The translations under genes were made by a program, and so were the position numbers. Source: Marinomonas sp. KMM3893 (GTDB lineage: Bacteria > Pseudomonadota > Gammaproteobacteria > Pseudomonadales > Marinomonadaceae). Taken from it: 64,000 nucleotides of DNA. Below the pieces are notes generated by a model, which worked only from the letters and a program-made list of their open reading frames with translations, searched no databases and was not told the DNA's origin. Position 1 is the first letter of the stretch; every line of letters starts with the position of its first letter. Where the stretch lies: contig NZ_SJSC01000003.1 in NCBI RefSeq assembly GCF_004352855.1, positions 581,369 to 645,368 of the forward strand, in the 5' to 3' direction. Positions 39,092 to 46,560 of the stretch are shown one piece after another.

Positions 39092-39870
39092 TGTTAGATA
39101 AAAAAAACAGTACGACAGTGATTTACCCCAGTTTGGCAGGTCGTCATGCACTGGTTAGTGGTGGGGCAACGGGCATCGGCGAAGCCTTGGTGCGAGCGTT
39201 GACACTGCAAGGTTGTTTCGTGAGTTTTTTCGATATTGATCAAGTCGCCGGTAATGCCTTAGCGCAAGAGCTAACCGCAAGCGGCGCCCAAGTGCACTTC
39301 ACGGGAGTGGACTTGAGTGACATCGAGTGTTTACAAGCGAGCATAGCTGCGCGTATTCAGCGCTGGGGCGCGATTCGAATTCTGATCAATAATGCCGCAG
39401 ACGATCAGCGGCATGGTTTGCAGGATGTGACATCAGAACAATTTGATCTGTGTATGTCGGTGAATTTGAAGCACCATTTTTTTGCCGCACAAGTGGTGGC
39501 ACCAGCCATGGCAGAAGCCGGTGGTGGCAGCATTATCAATATGAGTTCTAATTCTTGGTTGCTGGGCTTGACCGGATACCCAGGTTATGTGGCGGCCAAA
39601 GCCGGTATTTATGGATTGAGTAAAAGCCTAGCGCGGGAGTTAGGGCCACAAAAAATACGAGTGAATACCGTATTGCCTGGTTGGGTCATGACCCAGAAGC
39701 AAAAAAATCTGTGGCTGACACCCGAAAGCGAAGCAGAATTGATGTCTCAGCAATCATTAAAAGAAAAAATTCAACCTGACGATGTGGCGGACTTGGTGCT
39801 GTTTTTGGCGTCTGACAACAGCCGTATGATTTCAGGCCAAAGCTTTGTGATTGACGGAGGGCGCTTGTAA
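39091..39870 (+). CDS. SDR family oxidoreductase (probable galactose 1-dehydrogenase)
   Basis: This 259-residue NAD(P)-dependent short-chain dehydrogenase has GGATGIGEALV (nucleotide-binding glycines), the NNAADDQ segment, the catalytic Ser in NMSSNSW and YVAAK (Tyr-x3-Lys). The C-terminal GQSFVIDGG is standard. Given the neighbouring beta-galactosidase and galactonate-pathway genes, oxidation of galactose to galactonolactone is the likely reaction (inference from context only). It overlaps both neighbours by the stop-start TAATG. Confidence 0.88.
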   Translation: MLDKKNSTTVIYPSLAGRHALVSGGATGIGEALVRALTLQGCFVSFFDIDQVAGNALAQELTASGAQVHFTGVDLSDIECLQASIAARIQRWGAIRILINNAADDQRHGLQDVTSEQFDLCMSVNLKHHFFAAQVVAPAMAEAGGGSIINMSSNSWLLGLTGYPGYVAAKAGIYGLSKSLARELGPQKIRVNTVLPGWVMTQKQKNLWLTPESEAELMSQQSLKEKIQPDDVADLVLFLASDNSRMISGQSFVIDGGRL

Positions 39871-40865
39871 TGACGCAACATAGTCTTGGTATGGATTCAT
39901 GCAATGAGTTGCCTTTGTGCATTGCTGTCGATTGGGGGACCACCAATTTACGTGCTTTTTTAATGGATCATACGGGGCGAATTTGCGCGGAAAAAAGCAA
40001 TCATCAAGGTATGCAAACCCTAGCGAGTGATGAATTTGAGTCTGTTTTAGAGGCGTTATTAGACGAGTGGATTCACCCTGATGTGCCGATTTACATGGCG
40101 GGTATGGTCGGAGGCCGAGGCGGATGGCAAGAAGTGCCTTATCAGCTTTGCCCTATTGAGTTAGACACTTTATCTGAGCACCTGCGTTGGTTACCAAGCA
40201 GTTTGCCCTGCGATGTGGCCATTGTGCCAGGGTTACAAGGCATCGGTGTGAGCGGCCACTTTGATGTAATGCGAGGCGAAGAGACTCAATTACTTGGCGC
40301 GCTTGATTGGCTGAGCGAACAAGGCTTAGCAGATCAAGATGTGTTGTGCTGCTTACCAGGCACTCATTGTAAATGGGTGCCATTGCTGCAAGGTAAGGTT
40401 ATGCAGTTCTCAAGTAGCTTTTCGGGCGAGTTATTTGCTCGTCTGAATCAAGAATCTATTTTGGTCAAAGGAATGCCGAATAACCAAACTCTTCATGGTG
40501 CAGGGTTTGAAAAAGGCGTTGCGACCAGTTTGCAGGCAGGCGGTCTTTTGCACCATCTTTTTAGTGTGCGCAGTGATTACCTTTGCGGTGAATTGCCCGC
40601 TGAGCAAGTACGCGATTATTTGTCGGGCATCGTGATTGGGCATGATGTGAATGATATTTTGTCGGCGCAGTCTAGACCGTGTTCAAAGGTATTGATTATC
40701 GGCAATGACACCCTGAGTGAGCGTTACCAGCTGGCGTTGTCACTGCATCGTATCAGTGCGCTTTCATTGGACGCGCGTGATGCCAGTATTCGAGGTTTGA
40801 AGCGCTTAGCTTGTCAAAGTTTGCTCCATGCCCCAGTGCCAAACAGAACAAAGAGAGGTCACTAA
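39870..40865 (+). CDS. dgoK: 2-dehydro-3-deoxygalactonokinase
   Basis: DgoK phosphorylates 2-keto-3-deoxygalactonate to KDPGal. The 331-residue sequence begins with the ASKHA-type phosphate motif IAVDWGTTNLRAFLMD, followed by the family blocks GMVGGRGGWQEVPY, MRGEETQLLGAL and LPGTHCKWV. The start overlaps the SDR stop, and its own stop overlaps the aldolase start (TAATG). Confidence 0.93.
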   Translation: MTQHSLGMDSCNELPLCIAVDWGTTNLRAFLMDHTGRICAEKSNHQGMQTLASDEFESVLEALLDEWIHPDVPIYMAGMVGGRGGWQEVPYQLCPIELDTLSEHLRWLPSSLPCDVAIVPGLQGIGVSGHFDVMRGEETQLLGALDWLSEQGLADQDVLCCLPGTHCKWVPLLQGKVMQFSSSFSGELFARLNQESILVKGMPNNQTLHGAGFEKGVATSLQAGGLLHHLFSVRSDYLCGELPAEQVRDYLSGIVIGHDVNDILSAQSRPCSKVLIIGNDTLSERYQLALSLHRISALSLDARDASIRGLKRLACQSLLHAPVPNRTKRGH

Positions 40866-41539
40866 TGACGTCATTTGATGCTTTTATGGCGGAATGTCCG
40901 ATGGTTGCGATATTGCGCGGCATTGAACCTGATGAGGTGCTTGCGCATAGCCAGGTGTTGATTAAGGCAGGTTTTCGTTTGATCGAAGTGCCATTAAATT
41001 CGCCGGATGCCTTTGCGAGCATTCGACTGCTGCAAACAACCTATGGCGCGTCCGCTGTGATTGGCGCAGGCACAGTATTAACACTTGCTCAATTAACCGA
41101 GTTAGTGAGCACAGGCGCGAAGCTAATGGTGTGCCCTCACACGGATGTTGAGTTAATCAAAGCCGCCAAGGTAGCGGGCTTGTATGCCATGCCAGGCTTT
41201 TTTACGGCGAGCGAAGCCTTTGCTGCACTGCATGCGGGCGCCGACGCGGTGAAGCTGTTTCCTGCTGAGGCCTTGCCGGATCGCAAAGTCATCCGTGCGC
41301 TGGGGGCTGTGATTCCTAGCAAGACATGGCTGTGTCCAGTGGGAGGAGTGACACCAGAAAACATGACAAGGTACTTTGATGCGGGGGCCAGAGGCTTTGG
41401 TTTGGGGTCTGCGTTATACAAAAAAGGTCAATCGGTGGCGGTGACTCAGGCCAACGCCAACGCCTTTATGGCGGCATGGAAGTGCTATCAAGAAAATAAC
41501 GTGATTGAGGCGGAAAATGCCTCACTTACAGGAGTTTAA
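40865..41539 (+). CDS. dgoA: 2-dehydro-3-deoxy-6-phosphogalactonate aldolase
   Basis: This 224-residue class I aldolase splits KDPGal to pyruvate and glyceraldehyde 3-phosphate. Family features are VAILRGI, LIEVPLNSPDAF (DgoA-type rather than Eda) and the Schiff-base lysine in VKLFPAE (Lys130). The start at ATG 40865 overlaps the dgoK stop. The GH42 gene begins one base after the stop. Confidence 0.92.
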   Translation: MTSFDAFMAECPMVAILRGIEPDEVLAHSQVLIKAGFRLIEVPLNSPDAFASIRLLQTTYGASAVIGAGTVLTLAQLTELVSTGAKLMVCPHTDVELIKAAKVAGLYAMPGFFTASEAFAALHAGADAVKLFPAEALPDRKVIRALGAVIPSKTWLCPVGGVTPENMTRYFDAGARGFGLGSALYKKGQSVAVTQANANAFMAAWKCYQENNVIEAENASLTGV

Positions 41540-41540
41540 G

Positions 41541-43523
41541 ATGAAGTTAGGTGTGTGTTATTACCCTGAGCATTGGCCTAAAAGTCGCTGGCAGCAAGAC
41601 GCTCAGGCCATGCGAGAAATGGGCATCGAATATGTCCGTATTGGTGAGTTTAGTTGGAGTACGATAGAGCCTGAGCCTGGCGAGTTGCATTGGCAATGGC
41701 TGGATGAATCGTTAGATATATTGCACTCGCAGGGTTTAAAAGTCATTTTAGGCACGCCGACTGCGACGCCCCCTAAATGGCTTGTTGATCGTCATCCATC
41801 TATGTTGGCCAAAGATGAGCAGGGGCGCTTTCGTCATTTTGGCTCACGTCGTCATTACACCTTTGCCAGTCTTGAGTATCGTGAGGAGTGTCGCCGTATT
41901 GTGACCTTAATGGCTCAGCGTTATGGGCAGCATCCGGCGATCGCGTCTTGGCAAACAGACAATGAATATGGTTGTCACGACACCATTTTGAGTTACGCAG
42001 AGGCCGATTTGACGGCATTTCGTGTTTGGCTAAAGGACAAATATGGCTCAGTTAATGCGTTAAATCAGGCGTGGGGGAATGTCTTTTGGAGTATGGACTA
42101 TCGCTCTTTTGACGAAATAGAGCTACCAAACTTAACCGTTACAGAAGCCAATCCCTCCCACCGTTTGGATTTTCAACGTTGTTGCTCTGATCAGGTGGTC
42201 GCGTTTAATAAGTTGCAGGTAGAGATCCTTCGACACTATTCCAAAGGGCGAGATCTGGTGCACAACTACATGGGCTTTTTCACCGCCTTTGATCACCATA
42301 AAGTTGGTCAAGATCTGGATGTGGCAAGTTGGGACACTTATCCGTTGGGCTTTTTAGATCAAGAATCCATCTATTCACAAGAAGAAAAGCAGACCTATTT
42401 ACGCGTGGGGCACCCTGATTTTGGCGCGTTTCACCATGACCTATATCGCGGGTGTGGCAAAGGGCGTTTGTGGATTATGGAGCAACAGCCTGGCCCAGTA
42501 AATTGGGCTCCGCACAACCCAACGCCAGCCGATGGCGCTGTGCGTTTATGGACATGGGAAGCCTTTTCTCATGGTGCGGAATTGGTTTCTTATTTCCGTT
42601 GGCGCCAAGCACCTTTTGGGCAAGAGCAAATGCATGCGGGGTTGCTGCGCCCTGATGGACAAGAAGCGGAAGCGGCAATAGAGGCGGCTCACGTTGCGCA
42701 AGAAGTGCGCCAGCTTTCTCAACAAACAGGCTTGGATGCGGATGCGTTGATGGCGTTGCCAGAATCTGGGCGTGTCGCTTTGATGTTTGATTACGATGCT
42801 TGTTGGTCTTTGGATATTCAGCCGCAATCTCGTGCTTATCGTTACCTTTTCTGGTGCTATCGCATGTACGAAGCGCTGCGGGAGTTAGGTGTGTCGGTTG
42901 ATATTGTCTCTTCTGAAGCCTCGTTAGACACTTACAAATTGTTGATATTGCCTGCCCAGGCGCACATTTCTGATGGGCTGCAAGAAAGATTAAATAACTA
43001 TCAAGGGGTTCTTTTGGCAGGGCCTCGTACTGGCAGTAAAACAGACAGCTATCAGATTCCTGAGAATCTCGCCCCAGGGCCATTGGCCAGTTTATTGCCG
43101 CTAACGGTGGAGAGAGTCGATGCTTTGCCAGATCACACTCGGCCTTCTGTATTTGGTTTGTGGGGAGAAGGGCGATTGTGCCATTGGCATGAGCAAATCA
43201 ACACCCAGTTACCTTGCCTTTTGAAAGATGAAGCGGGTAGACCGGTTTTGGTAGGGGCGAACAAGCATTTTTACCTAGGCTCTTGCTTAGATAAGTCATT
43301 ATTGAAAATGTGTTTTGCAAAGCTGGCTGCAAGCGCGGGGCTGGCCACGGAGTATTTGCCATCAGGGGTGCGAATTCGTGAGCGAGGTAAATTAATATTT
43401 GCTTTTAATTACGGGCCACAAGCGAGCCATTACCGTCCCGACAACGCAGAGCTTGTAATAGGAACTGAGGTATTGCCGTCCGCTGGCGTTGCTATTTGGC
43501 AGCGTCAAACAGCCGATCGTTAA
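41541..43523 (+). CDS. Beta-galactosidase, glycoside hydrolase family 42
   Basis: This 660-residue GH42 enzyme removes terminal beta-galactose. It opens LGVCYYPEHWPKSRWQQDAQAMREMG. The acid/base Glu142 lies in WQTDNEYG and the nucleophile Glu314 in WIMEQQPGPVNW; a trimerisation domain follows (PQSRAYRYLFWCYRMYEAL). There is no signal peptide, so it acts in the cytoplasm on imported galactosides. ATG 41541, with ACAGGAG at 41528-41534, matches the family start. Galactose released would feed the adjacent oxidation pathway. Confidence 0.95.
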   Translation: MKLGVCYYPEHWPKSRWQQDAQAMREMGIEYVRIGEFSWSTIEPEPGELHWQWLDESLDILHSQGLKVILGTPTATPPKWLVDRHPSMLAKDEQGRFRHFGSRRHYTFASLEYREECRRIVTLMAQRYGQHPAIASWQTDNEYGCHDTILSYAEADLTAFRVWLKDKYGSVNALNQAWGNVFWSMDYRSFDEIELPNLTVTEANPSHRLDFQRCCSDQVVAFNKLQVEILRHYSKGRDLVHNYMGFFTAFDHHKVGQDLDVASWDTYPLGFLDQESIYSQEEKQTYLRVGHPDFGAFHHDLYRGCGKGRLWIMEQQPGPVNWAPHNPTPADGAVRLWTWEAFSHGAELVSYFRWRQAPFGQEQMHAGLLRPDGQEAEAAIEAAHVAQEVRQLSQQTGLDADALMALPESGRVALMFDYDACWSLDIQPQSRAYRYLFWCYRMYEALRELGVSVDIVSSEASLDTYKLLILPAQAHISDGLQERLNNYQGVLLAGPRTGSKTDSYQIPENLAPGPLASLLPLTVERVDALPDHTRPSVFGLWGEGRLCHWHEQINTQLPCLLKDEAGRPVLVGANKHFYLGSCLDKSLLKMCFAKLAASAGLATEYLPSGVRIRERGKLIFAFNYGPQASHYRPDNAELVIGTEVLPSAGVAIWQRQTADR

Positions 43524-43572
43524 TCATTGACCTTATGATGCCATTAATAAAAAAAAGAAGAGGACTTACCAA

Positions 43573-44799
43573 ATGAAAAAACTACCGTCGTTACTAATAG
43601 GGGCGCTTGCTTTTGCTGCGGTCTCGGTTGTGCAAGCCGGAACCTTGGTGATCAATTCTGATCAAGCGGATCCGGCGCCTAAGAAAGCCTTTCAGGAAAT
43701 TATTCAGAAATTCGAGTCTGAAAACCCTGATATTAATGTGAAATATAACCTTTATGATAAAGAAGGCTATAAAACCGCGATTCGTAATTGGTTGGCGACC
43801 AGTCCACCAGATGTGGTGTTTTGGTATGCGGGCAACCGAATGAAAACCTTTGTTGATCGTGGCATGTTTGAAGACGTCAGTGACATCTGGAAAAAAGAAG
43901 GGCTAAAAGAGCTGATGCCTGCAGCCACTTCAGCCATGACGATTAATAACAAGCAGTACGGTATTCCTTATACGTATTATCAGTGGGGCATGTATTACCG
44001 TAAGGATATTTTCGCTAAGTTAGGGCTGCAAGTGCCTAAAACATGGGATGAGTTTTTGGCGGTGAATGCCAAATTAAAAGCAAACGACATCACCCCCATC
44101 GCCATAGGCACAAAATATTTATGGACGGCCGCTGGTTGGTTTGATTATTTGGACTTGCGTACCAATGGTTTGAAGTTCCATATGGACTTAATGGACGGCA
44201 AAATCCCTTACACTGACCCTCGTGTGCGTAAGGTGTTCGAACATTGGGATCAGTTGGTTAAACCTGGGTATTTTCTGAAAAACCACGCCTCTTATTCATG
44301 GCAAGAAGCGCAGCCATTTTTGTACAACGGTAAAGCGGCCATGTATTTGATTGGTAACTTTATCACGCCGAACTTTCCAAAAGAGTTAGATGGGAAAATT
44401 GGCTTTTTCCAATTCCCAATCATTGATGCCAAGGTGCCGGTTGCAGAAGATGCGCCAATGGATACGGTTCATATTCCAACGCGTGCAGCAAACAAAAAAG
44501 ACGCTCGTAAGTTCTTAGAGTTTATGGCACGTGCTGATAATCAAACGCTAGTGAACGCCGCCTTGTTGCAAATTCCAACTAACATAAAGGCTCATGCTCC
44601 TGATAATGTGTTCTTAAACGACGGTGTAAAAATGCTGAATGCGGCGGCCGGAACCGCACAGTTTTACGATCGTGATACGTCGCCGCGTATGGCGCAAGAA
44701 GGCATGAAGGGTTTCCAAGAGTTTATGGTGAAACCAGAACGACTCGACGCTATTTTGAAGCGTTTAGAGAGTGTTAGAAGCCGCGCATTTAAAGAGTAG
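43573..44799 (+). CDS. Sugar ABC transporter substrate-binding protein
   Basis: This 408-residue periplasmic protein belongs to the carbohydrate-binding family 1 (UgpB/MalE-like). The signal peptide MKKLPSLLIGALAFAAVSV ends near VQA-GTLV. Features include FESENPDINVKYNLYDKEGYKTAI, PPDVVFWYAGNRM and GKAAMYLIGNF. It is the last gene of the galactoside operon, separated from the permeases by the catabolic genes, and a terminator follows. Confidence 0.93.
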   Translation: MKKLPSLLIGALAFAAVSVVQAGTLVINSDQADPAPKKAFQEIIQKFESENPDINVKYNLYDKEGYKTAIRNWLATSPPDVVFWYAGNRMKTFVDRGMFEDVSDIWKKEGLKELMPAATSAMTINNKQYGIPYTYYQWGMYYRKDIFAKLGLQVPKTWDEFLAVNAKLKANDITPIAIGTKYLWTAAGWFDYLDLRTNGLKFHMDLMDGKIPYTDPRVRKVFEHWDQLVKPGYFLKNHASYSWQEAQPFLYNGKAAMYLIGNFITPNFPKELDGKIGFFQFPIIDAKVPVAEDAPMDTVHIPTRAANKKDARKFLEFMARADNQTLVNAALLQIPTNIKAHAPDNVFLNDGVKMLNAAAGTAQFYDRDTSPRMAQEGMKGFQEFMVKPERLDAILKRLESVRSRAFKE

Positions 44800-44843
44800 C
44801 GGTTTGGATTTAGCCAAATATAATTGTTTTTGAAACAAGCAAT

Positions 44844-44884
44844 AAAAGCCTGCTGGGGTGATAAAAAGCCCAGCAGGCTTTTTT
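44844..44884. terminator. Bidirectional terminator of the galactoside operon
   Basis: A 14-bp stem (AAAAGCCTGCTGGG at 44844-44857 with CCCAGCAGGCTTTT at 44869-44882) encloses an 11-base loop and has a T run after it. The preceding A run makes it usable for the convergent Tsx-like gene too. Confidence 0.92.
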
Positions 44885-44969
44885 ATTTCGTACATACCGA
44901 GCGAGAAAGGGGAGTTATCACCTCTTACTTTTGCTGTGTCAGCAATAGGTGATAAAACGCTGGCAATAT

Positions 44970-45794
44970 TTAGAACTTGTACGTTACATCAACATACTGG
45001 GTGAAGCCCGTTGTTTTCAAGCCAAACTGACCATTTTGGATGCCATAAACATCGTGGAAATATTTCAACCCGTAACCCACTGCGTAACGCTTGGAGTGCC
45101 AGTAAAGGCCGTTAAAATTAGCAAGGCCAGTGCTTGAAGATGTGTACTCTGATTTCATGCCGAATTGGTAATCCACATAACCTTGGTAAGCAAGGAATGA
45201 ACCATTTTCGAAAGTGGTCAAGGGTTTAAACCAGTTAGCGGAAAACTGATAGCCGTTCCAATCTTGTCGGCGGCCGGTCATGTCGTACAAGCCGTAAAGG
45301 TTCATGCCAACTTTGCCTAACCATGGCACATTGACATCTGCGCCCAAACCGAAGAAGGCATTGTTTACAGCATCGGACTCTTTATCAGTACCTACATCTG
45401 TATCATGGCCTCCATTAATATTGAAGAGCGTGGAGATATACAATTCTTGAACCGGTCCAAAAGAAAGGTCTTTTCCTGTCATGCCATCCAAAGAGAAGCG
45501 AGGCGCTAACTTAAGAAACATTTTGTCGCTGCCGTATTTATCGCTTGAGTCACTAGATAGCAAGTTGAAGACATCAATGTATCCGTATAGATCTACAATG
45601 CCAGAACGGCCGCCAAACTCCATTTCTAGGTAGTCATGATCATTACCTTTTGGGTCTGGTAGCTCATTAAATGCGTACATTAGATTGAACTGACGCCAAG
45701 AGTAATCGTTCTTATGAATATCATCAGAATAGTCTGCTGCCAAAGCAGTAGAGGCAGTTGCCGCTATGCCTAGCCCTAAAAGTAGTTTGCGCAT
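44970..45794 (-). CDS. Tsx-like outer membrane channel protein
   Basis: This 274-residue outer membrane protein has a signal peptide (MRKLLLGLGIAATASTALA then ADYSDD) and ends with an aromatic residue (DVTYKF), as outer membrane barrels do. The pattern of alternating hydrophobic strands and SWRQFNLMYAFNELPDPKGNDHDYLEMEFGG-type opening resemble the nucleoside-specific channel Tsx family; only short parts of that are quoted in the family. The substrate here could be a nucleoside or, given the neighbourhood, a sugar (uncertain). ATG 45794 with GGAGAG upstream is preferred to GTG 45806. Confidence 0.85.
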   Translation of the reverse strand: MRKLLLGLGIAATASTALAADYSDDIHKNDYSWRQFNLMYAFNELPDPKGNDHDYLEMEFGGRSGIVDLYGYIDVFNLLSSDSSDKYGSDKMFLKLAPRFSLDGMTGKDLSFGPVQELYISTLFNINGGHDTDVGTDKESDAVNNAFFGLGADVNVPWLGKVGMNLYGLYDMTGRRQDWNGYQFSANWFKPLTTFENGSFLAYQGYVDYQFGMKSEYTSSSTGLANFNGLYWHSKRYAVGYGLKYFHDVYGIQNGQFGLKTTGFTQYVDVTYKF

Positions 45795-45832
45795 CGTTCT
45801 CTCCACGATAAAGGTAAAATATGATCACAATG

Positions 45833-45846
45833 TGACCAATTGGTCA
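45833..45846. promoter_or_regulatory. Perfect 14-bp palindrome upstream of Tsx-like gene
   Basis: TGACCAATTGGTCA reads identically on both strands, 39 bases before the start codon. It overlaps TCACAATGTGA (45825-45835), also palindromic. Both look like operator sites; the binding protein is unknown. Confidence 0.5.
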
Positions 45847-46061
45847 GGAATATGACTGGAATGTGGATGTTACATCGTTTTTTCTTCATTACAATCACTA
45901 TTTTTGAAAAAAAGAAGGTGCGCATTTTTGGTGAATTATTTTTGAACGTGCACTAATAAGATGAGTGAGTTTTTTTGTTTTTTCTCTTTTAATTCAAGTT
46001 AGTTAGTCTTTATTGGGCTTTGATGAGCGGAGAAGGGGGCGCTTTTTTGGTGCGTCTTGAT

Positions 46062-46077
46062 TGTGAAAAATATCACA
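46062..46077. promoter_or_regulatory. Candidate CRP site
   Basis: TGTGAAAAATATCACA is a perfect TGTGA-N6-TCACA match to the CRP consensus. It sits between the divergent Tsx-like gene (268 bases away) and the small exported-protein gene (148 bases away). The rest of the 430-base gap 45795-46224 holds no gene that I can support. Confidence 0.55.
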
Positions 46078-46224
46078 ATATTTTTTAGGCATACAAAGCG
46101 TTGAGAGAGTGGACAAAGTGACCGCCAGGCAAGATGCCCTTGGTTTTCGTTAAATAACCGCTTCTAAATAGTGTGCATTTCGCTATCATTGGACGCTGTA
46201 TCGATTTTTATAAGGTGGTTCTTT

Positions 46225-46470
46225 ATGTTCTTAAGATTTGGCTTTATTGCGTTTAGCGGTGTTTTGGCTTTGAGTTCTTCTAGTGTGTTTGCTTTTGACG
46301 ATTACTGTACGCCTAAATTGGACGTCTACTTGAAGACGACTCAGGAAACAGTGGAGTCTAAATATGTGCCAGAAAGACAAAAAGAAGTCGCTCAGAAGAT
46401 TTTGGATAAAGTGAAAGCAAGTCGAAATGACACGAAAGATTGCGTTTTGCTGGATAAGTTGTTGCCTTAA
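46225..46470 (+). CDS. Small exported protein of unknown function
   Basis: I do not recognise this 81-residue protein. It has a clear signal peptide (FLRFGFIAFSGVLALSSSS, cleaving near VFA-FDDYC). The mature part of ~60 residues is charged and helical and has two cysteines (YCTPKLDVYL and KDCVLLDKLLP), which may form a disulfide. ATG 46225 is preceded by AAGGTGG at 46212-46218. It may be controlled by the CRP-like site 148 bases upstream. The large hybrid kinase gene follows 90 bases later. Confidence 0.7.
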   Translation: MFLRFGFIAFSGVLALSSSSVFAFDDYCTPKLDVYLKTTQETVESKYVPERQKEVAQKILDKVKASRNDTKDCVLLDKLLP

Positions 46471-46560
46471 ACAATGAGCTTACATTTTTAAACGCAATTT
46501 ATCTGTTTGCGTAATGAAATCAATCTATTATTTGTTTATCAGGATGGGACCTAGAATGAC

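Noticed and set aside
42475..43083. A 202-residue minus-strand frame inside the GH42 gene
   Set aside because: It has no ribosome-binding site or recognisable domain and is fully contained in a well-supported gene on the other strand.
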